DNA of 64,000 nt from Gammaproteobacteria bacterium (GTDB lineage Bacteria; Pseudomonadota; Gammaproteobacteria; Pseudomonadales; Azotimanducaceae), in NCBI GenBank assembly GCA_021773555.1, contig JAJFKA010000113.1, forward strand, positions 1-64,000. The letters run 5' to 3'. A program made the translations under genes and the position numbers. The notes under the pieces are model-generated. The model saw only the letters and a program-made list of their open reading frames with translations, had not been told where the DNA came from and did not search any database. Of the stretch, positions 19,489 to 27,187 are shown piece after piece. The number at the start of each line of letters is the position of its first letter. Position 1 is the first letter of the stretch.

Positions 19489-19624
19489 TTCCAGGTTCCC
19501 GGAATTTTGCAGATCACGAATTGTTATCCAGTCTGGTGATGAAATCACCCATTTGAGGCAAGTTGAGGTAACCATACGTTTAAAGTGCGTCGCACAGCCC
19601 GGGATCAGCTAAAAAGGGGTAAAA

Positions 19625-20101
19625 TTGTCCCGTTTCGACGATCAACACGCTCAACCTTTGGAACCCATACGCTTGCCAGTATCAAGAATCCGTTCAACCG
19701 TTGTCTGCACCAGAGACAATGAAATCCTGTTGATCGAACTCCGCGACCCGACCACACAAAAACGCATGTGGTCCCTGCCGGGTGGCAAGATTGAACCACA
19801 CGAGCAAGCTTTTGAAGCGGCAGTCCGGGAAACCCTCGAAGAAACCGGATACCAGGTGACCCTGGACCGCACGACTCCGATCGTAAGTCACTATCTGTTC
19901 CGCTGGGATGGACAGGTTTTCGACGTAACCAATCACTGGTTTAAAGGTACACCAACAAAAAACCCACCTGCAGTCGTCGATGATGCAGCATATCTGCTGG
20001 GTCACCGCTGGCTGCCTATAACCCGGGTCGCGGCGTTATTGTCCTACCATCCGCACGTCTGCGAAACAACATTGAAACTGTTTGCAGACCACGAGGTCTG
20101 A
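19625..20101 (+). CDS. NUDIX hydrolase
   Basis: A 158-residue NUDIX protein with a complete Nudix box (GGKIEPHEQAFEAAVRETLEETGY, matching G-x5-E-x7-R-E-x2-E-E-x-G). It hydrolyses a nucleoside-diphosphate-linked compound of unknown identity. The start is TTG at 19625 with AGGGG spaced about 6 bases upstream. It is transcribed divergently from the RND pump and lies 54 bp ahead of the isomerase gene. Confidence 0.83.
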   Translation: MSRFDDQHAQPLEPIRLPVSRIRSTVVCTRDNEILLIELRDPTTQKRMWSLPGGKIEPHEQAFEAAVRETLEETGYQVTLDRTTPIVSHYLFRWDGQVFDVTNHWFKGTPTKNPPAVVDDAAYLLGHRWLPITRVAALLSYHPHVCETTLKLFADHEV

Positions 20102-20116
20102 ACAGCGGGTATCACG

Positions 20117-20122
20117 TATAAT
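20117..20122 (+). promoter_or_regulatory. possible -10 box upstream of the SIS isomerase gene
   Basis: A perfect TATAAT lies between the NUDIX gene and the SIS gene. No clear -35 element is present at 16-18 bp, so this is only a partial promoter signal. It would give a transcript starting near 20129, about 27 bases before the likely start codon. Confidence 0.35.
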
Positions 20123-20155
20123 GTCGCCACATTTAGCACAGGCAGGTCCGCTTTT

Positions 20156-20761
20156 TTGAACATCAGAGAAAACATCGAGAAAATCATCCGCATCGAGGCC
20201 GCGGCGATCAGCGCAATCGAGGTCACCGCAGAGTTTGAACAGGCGGTCGAGATTATTCTGGCCTGCCAGGGAAGAATCGTCACAACCGGCATCGGCAAGG
20301 CCGGTTACATTGCCCATAAGTTTGCTGCGACCCTGGCCTCAACCGGCACACCCGCATTCTTCATCCATCCGGCTGAGGCAGGACACGGAGATATGGGGAT
20401 GTTGTCAGAAGGTGACTGCATCATCGCTTTCTCCACCAGTGGCAAGTCCAATGAAGTTATCGAGATGCTGGAGATCGCCCACCATCTCGGCGTGCACCAT
20501 ATAATTGGCATTACCTCGCATACGGACTCACCACTCAGAAGCTTAAGTGAACTGGTCCTGGACATGGGCCCGGATATCGAGGAGCCATGCCCGCTGAAAC
20601 TGACACCCAGCGCGACGATCGCTGTTATGTTGGCAATCAGCGACGCCCTCGCCCTGACGCTGATGGAATTAAAAAACTTCACCTCAGAAGACTATGGTAT
20701 GCGCCACCATAAAGGGTACCTCGGCTCAATCACCCGTAAAAAATATGATGCAGAAAGCTGA
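20156..20761 (+). CDS. single-domain SIS sugar-phosphate isomerase (KdsD/KpsF-like)
   Basis: A 201-residue SIS domain. The core TGIGKAGYIAHKFAATLASTGTPAFFIHPAEAGHGD closely follows the D-arabinose-5-phosphate isomerase (KdsD/KpsF/GutQ) pattern, including the active-site His/Glu region. Classical KdsD is about 320 residues with two C-terminal CBS domains; these are absent here. The gene overlaps the start of the methylene-THF dehydrogenase gene. It may supply arabinose-5-phosphate for Kdo or act on another ketose phosphate; 6-phospho-3-hexuloisomerase is a weaker alternative. The start is a TTG with a poor ribosome-binding site. Confidence 0.8.
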   Translation: MNIRENIEKIIRIEAAAISAIEVTAEFEQAVEIILACQGRIVTTGIGKAGYIAHKFAATLASTGTPAFFIHPAEAGHGDMGMLSEGDCIIAFSTSGKSNEVIEMLEIAHHLGVHHIIGITSHTDSPLRSLSELVLDMGPDIEEPCPLKLTPSATIAVMLAISDALALTLMELKNFTSEDYGMRHHKGYLGSITRKKYDAES

Positions 20762-21668
20762 AGCTCCACCGGATCTCGACCCCGGCATCCTGGCAGAGAA
20801 GTACGTCGACGAGGTGAAGCAGGAAGTACAGGCGCTGGGGGCCACGATGAAGGTCGTCGGCCTGATCGCGACCCGCGACAAGCCATCGCTCGCATACGCC
20901 CGCGCAACCCAGCAGAAATTCAACGATATTGGTATTGAATACGACCTGCGCCCCGTAGAGCGACTGGAACTGGAAACAGAAATCCTGCGGGCAAACGAGG
21001 ATGTCACGGTGCACGGGGTATTTATCTATTTCCCGGTGTTTAATAGCCAGCAGGATGACTATCTGCGTAATCAGGTGGACTACCGCAAGGATATAGAAGC
21101 CGGCAGTATCTACTGGACACGGAAACTCTACGACAATGATCGTTACGCACTCGGCCCTGACGAGGGAAAGAAGGCGCTCATACCATGCACGCCACTGGCC
21201 ATCGTCAAGATATTGACCGAAGTGGGTGTCTATGCTGCGGGAGTTGATCGACCTATCGCAGGAAAAAAAGTTACTATATTCAATCGCAGCGAAGTCGTAG
21301 GCCGGCCCCTTGCGGTGATGATGTCCAATGATGGTGCAAAGGTCGTTTCATTTGATCTGAACGGTCCGCTGGTATTTATCAATTCCATCCCCCACGAATC
21401 GAGTATCACAAGAGCCGAAGCATTACGGCAGTCCGACATCGTCATCACGGGTGTGCCCGGCGATTCCTTTCAAAAAATAAGCGCCTCGGAGATCGATCCA
21501 GGGACTATCTGCCTGAATTTTTCCAGCTCGCCAAACTTCGAAGATGATGTTAATACGCATACGGATATCTACATCCCCCGGGTCGGACCCATGACTGTCG
21601 CCATGTGCATGAGAAATCTCATCCGGCTATATAACATCTTTCATGTGACCGCGACCGATGGAAAATAA
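20745..21668 (+). CDS. MTD1-like methylenetetrahydrofolate dehydrogenase
   Basis: A 307-residue protein of the FolD superfamily that resembles the yeast monofunctional NAD-dependent MTD1 more than bacterial FolD. Shared stretches include the AYARATQQKFNDIGIEYDLR region, YFPVF, KALIPCTPLAIVKIL, NRSEVVGRPLA and VVITGVPGD. In FolD the cyclohydrolase Lys sits four residues after the motif Tyr (Tyr52/Lys56 in E. coli); here Y51 is followed by T55, so cyclohydrolase activity is probably lost. The next gene encodes FchA, which would supply it. It overlaps the SIS gene by 17 bases and fchA by 11. The start was chosen at the first ATG giving family similarity. Confidence 0.85.
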   Translation: MMQKAEAPPDLDPGILAEKYVDEVKQEVQALGATMKVVGLIATRDKPSLAYARATQQKFNDIGIEYDLRPVERLELETEILRANEDVTVHGVFIYFPVFNSQQDDYLRNQVDYRKDIEAGSIYWTRKLYDNDRYALGPDEGKKALIPCTPLAIVKILTEVGVYAAGVDRPIAGKKVTIFNRSEVVGRPLAVMMSNDGAKVVSFDLNGPLVFINSIPHESSITRAEALRQSDIVITGVPGDSFQKISASEIDPGTICLNFSSSPNFEDDVNTHTDIYIPRVGPMTVAMCMRNLIRLYNIFHVTATDGK

Positions 21669-22263
21669 CCTCAAAGACATGCTCCTTGGGGATTATCTCG
21701 CGGACCTGGCGAGCAAGGCACCTACACCTGGAGGTGGCGCAGTTGCAGCAATCACCGGTGCCCAGGCAGCGTCCTTGATCGTTATGGTTTGTGAGCTGAC
21801 AAAGACAGACGCGAAAGCACCCATACTGGGCAGGGCCGAGTCCGCCCGAAACCGGTTTATCGAGCTCGGTACCGCAGACATGCAGGCGTTTACAGAGCTG
21901 ATGGCAATTTACAGGATGCCCGATGAACCAGCACGCAAGGCGCAGTTGCAAAATGCGCTGCGGAAGGCGGCAGAACCACCGAGAGCAATGCTGTTATTAA
22001 TTGATTCGCTGATTGATGATCTCGTGCGCCTGTTCGAAATTGGCAACAGAAACCTGATTTCCGATACTGCCATTGCGGCCGTGCTCGCTGATGCCACGGT
22101 GAAGTCAGCGGTATTGAACATGCGCATTAACCTGAAACAAATCAGGGATAGGGACTACCGATCAACCCTGGAACAGGAGATAGTCCGGGTCGAAGCGCAC
22201 GCGACAACCCTTAATGAACTCAACGATGCGGTTTGCACATCACTGCGTTCCACCGGGCCTTAA
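21658..22263 (+). CDS. fchA: methenyltetrahydrofolate cyclohydrolase / cyclodeaminase family FchA
   Basis: A 201-residue all-helical protein of the FTCD_C/FchA family. It should hydrolyse 5,10-methenyl-THF to 10-formyl-THF (or, in relatives, deaminate formimino-THF). The N-terminal signature ASKAPTPGGGAVAAITGAQAAS is clear. It follows the MTD1-like dehydrogenase, whose cyclohydrolase Lys is replaced, so the two together would do what one bifunctional FolD normally does. No histidine-degradation genes are nearby, which argues against a cyclodeaminase role. Confidence 0.85.
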   Translation: MENNLKDMLLGDYLADLASKAPTPGGGAVAAITGAQAASLIVMVCELTKTDAKAPILGRAESARNRFIELGTADMQAFTELMAIYRMPDEPARKAQLQNALRKAAEPPRAMLLLIDSLIDDLVRLFEIGNRNLISDTAIAAVLADATVKSAVLNMRINLKQIRDRDYRSTLEQEIVRVEAHATTLNELNDAVCTSLRSTGP

Positions 22264-22264
22264 C

Positions 22265-23533
22265 TTGTTGAGCGCGAGGCGCAGCAGAGCCCCCCTGATC
22301 CTTTTGGTGAGTTCGCTGCTCGTAAGCGCCTGCATGCCGTTCGGACAAAACCGCCAATCTGCCCCCCAGGATACTGACCATCCTGCACCTGTGGCACTGA
22401 TTGATGAGTTTGAGAACCGTGTTGCCGAAAAACTCCTGGCGGAAGCCCTGGCTGATCTCGACACTGTGGAACCGGAAAGTCGGTTTTCGCTGTTGTCTGA
22501 ACACCATGCGCGGCTCGCGCGTTTCGTTTCGGCTGACAGGCTCAGCGGGCGTAATCAAACCGATCTGGCCGTGTTTAATTTACTGTGGCAGCGCGAAGAA
22601 AGTAGACGGCGTGAGCGATCGGCCGAAACCAGTTCCCGAACAATAGGCAACCTGACTTTAACCACCAGTATCGAATTTGACCTGGAAGAATTTCTGGTAC
22701 AGGCGACCGGGTGGCTGACTTTGGCACACCAGCGAATTACGCTAAAAGAAAACCATTCAGCTGGCACCACCATTCGCCAGTGGCTGGACGCTGAGCGGAA
22801 CAATGACGACAACTACCTTCCGGACTCGCCAGCAGCTCGCCAGCAGTACCTCAGCCTGTTTGTAGATCTGGCGTCCACCAATGTGCAACTCAGCGATCTC
22901 ATTCCCCCTGACGCCCTGGATTTTCATCTTGACGGGTTGCCGGAAGACCCGGATACCCTGTTTCAGTTTGATGCCAGTAAGGCAACGCTTTCAATCGACC
23001 TGCGCCACATGGATGAGCTACCCTTGTTCGAGCTCACATGTGCAGCACCATATTACGCGCTGCCGGGGTTCTACCTGTCGAACAGCCGACCCTTAACATC
23101 GGGCTTCGAGGCATATTTTGACCTCAAGGGATTTGAGCGGGGATGGGCTGCTTATGTCACCCGTTCGGCCAGTGAATCGAATCAGCCTCAGCGCAATGCC
23201 AATCTGGCATTATGTGAATCATGGCAAATATCCCTGGGGATCGTCGATTTGCATCTACATACCGGCGAATGGCCAGCGGAAAAAGCGGTGGATTATCTCC
23301 TGGCGAACACGCCCTATCCACTCAACCGAATCCGACGCGCAGTAACACAGATACAAGGGCAACCTGGCGCAGCGTTTGCCGGTTTGTTATGGCGAGGTCA
23401 GTTCGAGAAACTCCACAAGGCTTTTCCGGCATCGATGCCAGCAGAAGCCGTTCACCGCCAGTTGTTCTTGCTGGGCAGACTCCCGGCGGATGAACTCGAA
23501 CGACGCGTCCAGGCTTTAACTCTTAATCAGTGA
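22265..23533 (+). CDS. putative lipoprotein of unknown function
   Basis: About 423 residues with a lipoprotein signal: a basic n-region (SARRSRAP), a hydrophobic core (LILLVSSLLVSAC) and a lipobox VSAC. The remainder is hydrophilic with no family recognised. A TTG at 22265 gives a normal-length signal; in-frame ATGs at 22214 and 22226 lie inside fchA and would give an overlong n-region. It follows fchA directly, so it is probably cotranscribed with the folate genes. Its end overlaps the convergent nitrile hydratase accessory gene by seven bases. Confidence 0.65.
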   Translation: MLSARRSRAPLILLVSSLLVSACMPFGQNRQSAPQDTDHPAPVALIDEFENRVAEKLLAEALADLDTVEPESRFSLLSEHHARLARFVSADRLSGRNQTDLAVFNLLWQREESRRRERSAETSSRTIGNLTLTTSIEFDLEEFLVQATGWLTLAHQRITLKENHSAGTTIRQWLDAERNNDDNYLPDSPAARQQYLSLFVDLASTNVQLSDLIPPDALDFHLDGLPEDPDTLFQFDASKATLSIDLRHMDELPLFELTCAAPYYALPGFYLSNSRPLTSGFEAYFDLKGFERGWAAYVTRSASESNQPQRNANLALCESWQISLGIVDLHLHTGEWPAEKAVDYLLANTPYPLNRIRRAVTQIQGQPGAAFAGLLWRGQFEKLHKAFPASMPAEAVHRQLFLLGRLPADELERRVQALTLNQ

Positions 23534-23871
23534 TCATGGCCGTGAGGCCGCTGGTTGAGCAATGCATCACGGGAGGTCAATTCGGATAGATCAAATAGTG
23601 CTTTGTCCTCAAGCAGATCTGTCAGTGCAGCCAGGAAGTGGTCATAGTAAGCGTAAGGCTCATCGCGTTGCTGGTTTTGATCCCAGTCATCGATTCGCCT
23701 GATCAGGGCTTTCCTGAAGTCATCCCAGTGATATAGCCCCTGCTCACACAATATCCGAGCGATCGCAAATACCCTTCCCTGCCAGGGCGCTTCAAACAAT
23801 AATTCACCGTTAGCCATCGGTGGCGACAGCGCTTGTTCAAGGGGCATCGGTTCAACCGAATTCCCGCTCAT
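23527..23871 (-). CDS. nitrile hydratase accessory protein (activator)
   Basis: A 114-residue protein resembling the N-terminal part of the nitrile hydratase beta subunit (FEAPWQGRVFAIARILCEQG ... WDDFRKALIRRIDDW), the hallmark of the small accessory chaperones that help insert the metal into the alpha subunit. It has a His-rich C-terminus (RPHGHDH). It is the third gene of a beta-alpha-accessory operon and overlaps the alpha gene by four bases. Confidence 0.87.
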   Translation of the reverse strand: MSGNSVEPMPLEQALSPPMANGELLFEAPWQGRVFAIARILCEQGLYHWDDFRKALIRRIDDWDQNQQRDEPYAYYDHFLAALTDLLEDKALFDLSELTSRDALLNQRPHGHDH

Positions 23872-24458
23872 AACACCGCGACACCAATCATTGAATCCCG
23901 GGTAACCCGTTCCACAAGTTGTGCTTCATCCTCGCCAACACTTTCACCCGGCTGTAAGGGTAACACCATGTAGCGGATCTCGGCGCTGGAGTCCCAGACG
24001 CGAATCTCGATATCCGGCGCCAGCGCCAGTCCCATCTCTGCCAGTAGTACCCGCGGTTCACGAACAATACGCGACCGGTATGCCGGATCTTTGTACCACT
24101 TTGGCGGCAGGCCAAGTACTGCCCAGGGATAACAGGAGCACAATGTACAAACAACCACGTTGTGTATCTGTTCGGTATTCGCGACCACCACCAGTTTCTC
24201 GACCTGGCCGCCTTCGAAATTAAAATCTGCCACTGCGGAAGTACCATCCTCGAGCAACTGCTGCCGAAATACCGGGTCACACCAGGCCTTCGCAACCAGT
24301 CGTGCGCCGTTCAGTGGTCCAACCCGTTCACCGTACCGAATTATCACCTCATCAATTGCATCCGGTGTCAGCAGGCCTTTCTCAATGAGCAATGACTCGA
24401 GCGCCTCCGCCCGGATCGCCTGGGGAGGCTGCTGATGCTCATGTTCATGGTTGCTCAT
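23868..24458 (-). CDS. cobalt-type nitrile hydratase alpha subunit
   Basis: A 196-residue catalytic subunit. The metal-binding motif is CTLCSC (C104, C107, C109). Thr after the first Cys is characteristic of cobalt enzymes, whereas iron enzymes have CSLCSC. The two outer Cys flanking Ser normally become sulfinic/sulfenic acids. The following YPWAVLGLPPKWYKDPAYRSRIVREPR is strongly conserved in the family. The enzyme hydrates nitriles to amides. It overlaps both neighbours by four bases, showing translational coupling. The N-terminus is His-rich (HEHEH). Confidence 0.92.
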   Translation of the reverse strand: MSNHEHEHQQPPQAIRAEALESLLIEKGLLTPDAIDEVIIRYGERVGPLNGARLVAKAWCDPVFRQQLLEDGTSAVADFNFEGGQVEKLVVVANTEQIHNVVVCTLCSCYPWAVLGLPPKWYKDPAYRSRIVREPRVLLAEMGLALAPDIEIRVWDSSAEIRYMVLPLQPGESVGEDEAQLVERVTRDSMIGVAVL

Positions 24459-25180
24459 AGACGTGCTCCTGATGTGGCAGGCGTGAGATAGGGCTCAAAC
24501 AAATCGAGGCAAACGCGGATGTTCTGATCCTGGCTACTCTCTGGCTGATCATCAGCAGCATCAATCGGTGCGGGGAAAAGTTCACTGCCGGTAAACGCAA
24601 CGGTATACAAATGCTGGGGCTGTTCGCCACGACCATGGGCGTTGGTATCGGGATAAACCCAGCCACCATGAACATCAATCACCTGTCCGATTTTACCTCT
24701 GGCGTAAGCAGGAAGGCGGGTGTGTCCCGATTGAACGACAGTTGCAGTGCGCACCAGATCACCCGGTTTGTAGCGTGCAGGTCTATTCAGGGAACGGTCA
24801 CTCATCGAATTAACCGGCGGGTCACCTTGTGGATCAGGGACCAATCCCGGGCGAGCTGCAATCAGGTCCGAGGCATCCGCACCGTGCTCTAAAGCTTTGC
24901 GGCTAATCTCGTCCGTTGTTATCAGACCGGCTTCCACCAGCAGGGTTTCGACACCACCCAGCCAACGACCGTAGTAGCCGTGCGACAGATAGGCCACTGG
25001 GTCAATTCGCTCGATTGCGTGGCGAAACCTGTCGGTGTTTTTAAATGCGCCACTGGCCGCAGCCGCATTGACCATCGCGAAGACCGCAGCCTCCCAACGT
25101 GCGTGAAAAGCAGGTTCGGAAGATTCCTGCCGAACATGTCCATGGCCGTGTTTGCCGCCGAGATCATGAATGCCGTCCAT
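24455..25180 (-). CDS. nitrile hydratase beta subunit
   Basis: A 241-residue beta subunit beginning with the typical MDGIHDLGG. The C-terminal SH3-like part is visible (FKPGDLVRT-like KPGDLVRTATVV, then GKIGQVIDVHGGWVYPDTNAHG). The start ATG has AGGAG about six bases upstream. Beta-first gene order is common in cobalt-type operons and agrees with the CTLCSC motif of the alpha subunit. A transporter gene lies upstream on the same strand. Confidence 0.9.
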   Translation of the reverse strand: MDGIHDLGGKHGHGHVRQESSEPAFHARWEAAVFAMVNAAAASGAFKNTDRFRHAIERIDPVAYLSHGYYGRWLGGVETLLVEAGLITTDEISRKALEHGADASDLIAARPGLVPDPQGDPPVNSMSDRSLNRPARYKPGDLVRTATVVQSGHTRLPAYARGKIGQVIDVHGGWVYPDTNAHGRGEQPQHLYTVAFTGSELFPAPIDAADDQPESSQDQNIRVCLDLFEPYLTPATSGARL

Positions 25181-25223
25181 TGCCTGCTCCTGCTGGTTTC
25201 AGATGTCGCCGTGTATCCGTCCG

Positions 25224-26609
25224 CTATACCTCGACGCCCACTGCCACTTTATCCCCATCACCCTGGTTGTTTCCATCCAGTGCATCACGAATTCTCTGGT
25301 AACTGACTTCATCCAGACTGAACCGGGTAAAAATCAATGCGGCAAACAGATAACATACCAGAGGAAACAGCGCATAAAGTACCAGCAAAGCCGTTTTCGA
25401 TTCCTCCGTTTGTACCACGTTAGGCACGAAACCCGTGGCACTCAGGACAAATCCCGTTAACATCAGGGTCAGGCCGGTGGCACTCTTGAAGACGAAATTC
25501 CAGGTCGCAAAATAAGCCCCCTCCTTTCGCTTGCCTGATTTGTACTCGTCATAGTCGATCACATCCGCCTGGATTGAAGGAGCTACTACAGCACCTGAAC
25601 CAGCGCCAAGACCACAAATCACAGCAAGCACACTGATCAGGGTATCTGAGCCCTCTTTGAGGAAGAACATCGAGCCAAATCCGAGACCAGTAACAATCAT
25701 TGAGAAAATCCACATATTCTTTTTCCCAACACGTCGAGACAGTGGCAGCCACAATGGAACTGAGAACACCGAGGGGATCAGATAGAGCAGGATGTACACC
25801 ACCGTTTTTTCCGGTCGACCAACAATGTATTCGGCGATGTAAGGTGTGAGGATGCCAATGGTCGCGCCGCCCAGGCTCTCCACCAGAAAAACCAGGAGTA
25901 ACAGGCGCGCGTGGGTATTTCTGAACACATCTCCAAACGCAATGAAGGCATTTACCTCACCTCGTCCCTGATATTCCGGCCGCTCCTGAACCTTCATAAA
26001 CATCCACAGGATTAACACCGCCGTCACAACACAGGCAACAACAGAAATCGAGAACGCGGTTTCGCGCACATCATCACCCGTAATGAGCATGTGCATGGCA
26101 ATCAGCGCCAGTAACGACCCGGAATTCCAGATCATGTGGCGCAGGCCAAATATCTTGGTTCGCTCATGGTAGTTATTGCTGAGTTCCGCCCCGAGCGAAG
26201 TATGAGGTACCGAGAAGGCAGTCATTGCGGTGTAAAACAGGATAATCGCGAAGCCCATCCAGAGTACATTTTCGAGGCCTGTCAGGCCTTCTGGTGGATT
26301 CCACATCATGTAGAAGGTCAGTACGATTGGCACAATGGACACCAGCATCCAGGGCCTTCTGCGACCCGCCTTCAGATTGGTCCGGTCACTGAAGTAGCCT
26401 GCCAGGGGATCAGTGACTGCATCCCAGATTCTGGAGATCCCGAAGATCACGCCCATCGCGGCTGGCGAAATAAGCAATTCATCGGTGGAGAATTTCATCA
26501 GGTACAAGCTGACGATGAAGAACATGAAGCCAACCCCAACCGTTGGCATGTTGTAGTTGATAATCGTCGACAGTGGGAGTTGGTCAGATCGGTTGGTCGT
26601 GTTACTCAA
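25224..26609 (-). CDS. GPH-type MFS transporter near nitrile hydratase
   Basis: A 461-residue, about 12-helix transporter related to the MelB/GPH group (ISRIWDAVTDPLAGYFSDRTNLKAGRRRPWM between helices 2 and 3; DYDEYKSGKRKEGAYFATWNF in the second half). It lies 43 bp upstream of the nitrile hydratase beta gene on the same strand, so it may be cotranscribed and could take up the nitrile or a related compound; that is inference. The TTG start at 26609 lacks a good ribosome-binding site. Confidence 0.82.
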   Translation of the reverse strand: MSNTTNRSDQLPLSTIINYNMPTVGVGFMFFIVSLYLMKFSTDELLISPAAMGVIFGISRIWDAVTDPLAGYFSDRTNLKAGRRRPWMLVSIVPIVLTFYMMWNPPEGLTGLENVLWMGFAIILFYTAMTAFSVPHTSLGAELSNNYHERTKIFGLRHMIWNSGSLLALIAMHMLITGDDVRETAFSISVVACVVTAVLILWMFMKVQERPEYQGRGEVNAFIAFGDVFRNTHARLLLLVFLVESLGGATIGILTPYIAEYIVGRPEKTVVYILLYLIPSVFSVPLWLPLSRRVGKKNMWIFSMIVTGLGFGSMFFLKEGSDTLISVLAVICGLGAGSGAVVAPSIQADVIDYDEYKSGKRKEGAYFATWNFVFKSATGLTLMLTGFVLSATGFVPNVVQTEESKTALLVLYALFPLVCYLFAALIFTRFSLDEVSYQRIRDALDGNNQGDGDKVAVGVEV

Positions 26610-26657
26610 GTTTGCATGCTGCGCTGATCCTGCGGTTAAGTTGCCAATGTGCCCGAA

Positions 26658-27113
26658 CTAGTCTTCACAAGCTATCCATTTTTGTCGACTCGGGCGTCCA
26701 CCGCGATAGGTTGTGGACAAGACCTCGGACGGACACAGCTCAAAACACAGGTAACGACTTGCCGGACGATAACTTGACACTGACTCCGCAAGCCCGCGTG
26801 TCTCAGTGTCTTCAACCAGCCGTGCCACACCTGAAATCTGGAATTCCCCACTGCTACCCGAGCTGTCATTCATGGAGCAATGCAGACAGAAGAATCCGTT
26901 GTCCTGTAAGTCACCTGCTTTGGGCGAACTTGGTTCAACAAAAATAAAACAATGTCCCTGCCCGATGATTGGGGTTACTGGATGTGCCCTTGGCTGGCCA
27001 TTTTTCTTCACGGTGGCAAGGTACGCGACTTTACCGTCGAGTCGGACTTTGCCGAATCCCGCCAATTCAGGCACAGCCGCTTCCATGTCACGCCAGGATG
27101 CAGAAATCATCAA
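26658..27113 (-). CDS. pyridoxamine 5'-phosphate oxidase-fold protein
   Basis: A 151-residue split-beta-barrel protein of the PPOX/FMN-binding superfamily. AYLATVKKNGQPRAHPVTPIIGQGHCFIFVEP and the DLQDNGFFCLHCSMND segment match the FMN- or heme-utilisation group. The reaction is unknown; such proteins bind FMN, F420, heme or biliverdin. It lies 48 bp upstream of the GPH transporter on the same strand. Confidence 0.78.
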   Translation of the reverse strand: MMISASWRDMEAAVPELAGFGKVRLDGKVAYLATVKKNGQPRAHPVTPIIGQGHCFIFVEPSSPKAGDLQDNGFFCLHCSMNDSSGSSGEFQISGVARLVEDTETRGLAESVSSYRPASRYLCFELCPSEVLSTTYRGGRPSRQKWIACED

Positions 27114-27187
27114 AGCTCCCTATACAAATTGAGTGCGTACTTTATCATGCTTCGTTTATCCCGGATTTCCGATTCGACGCCACCCGG

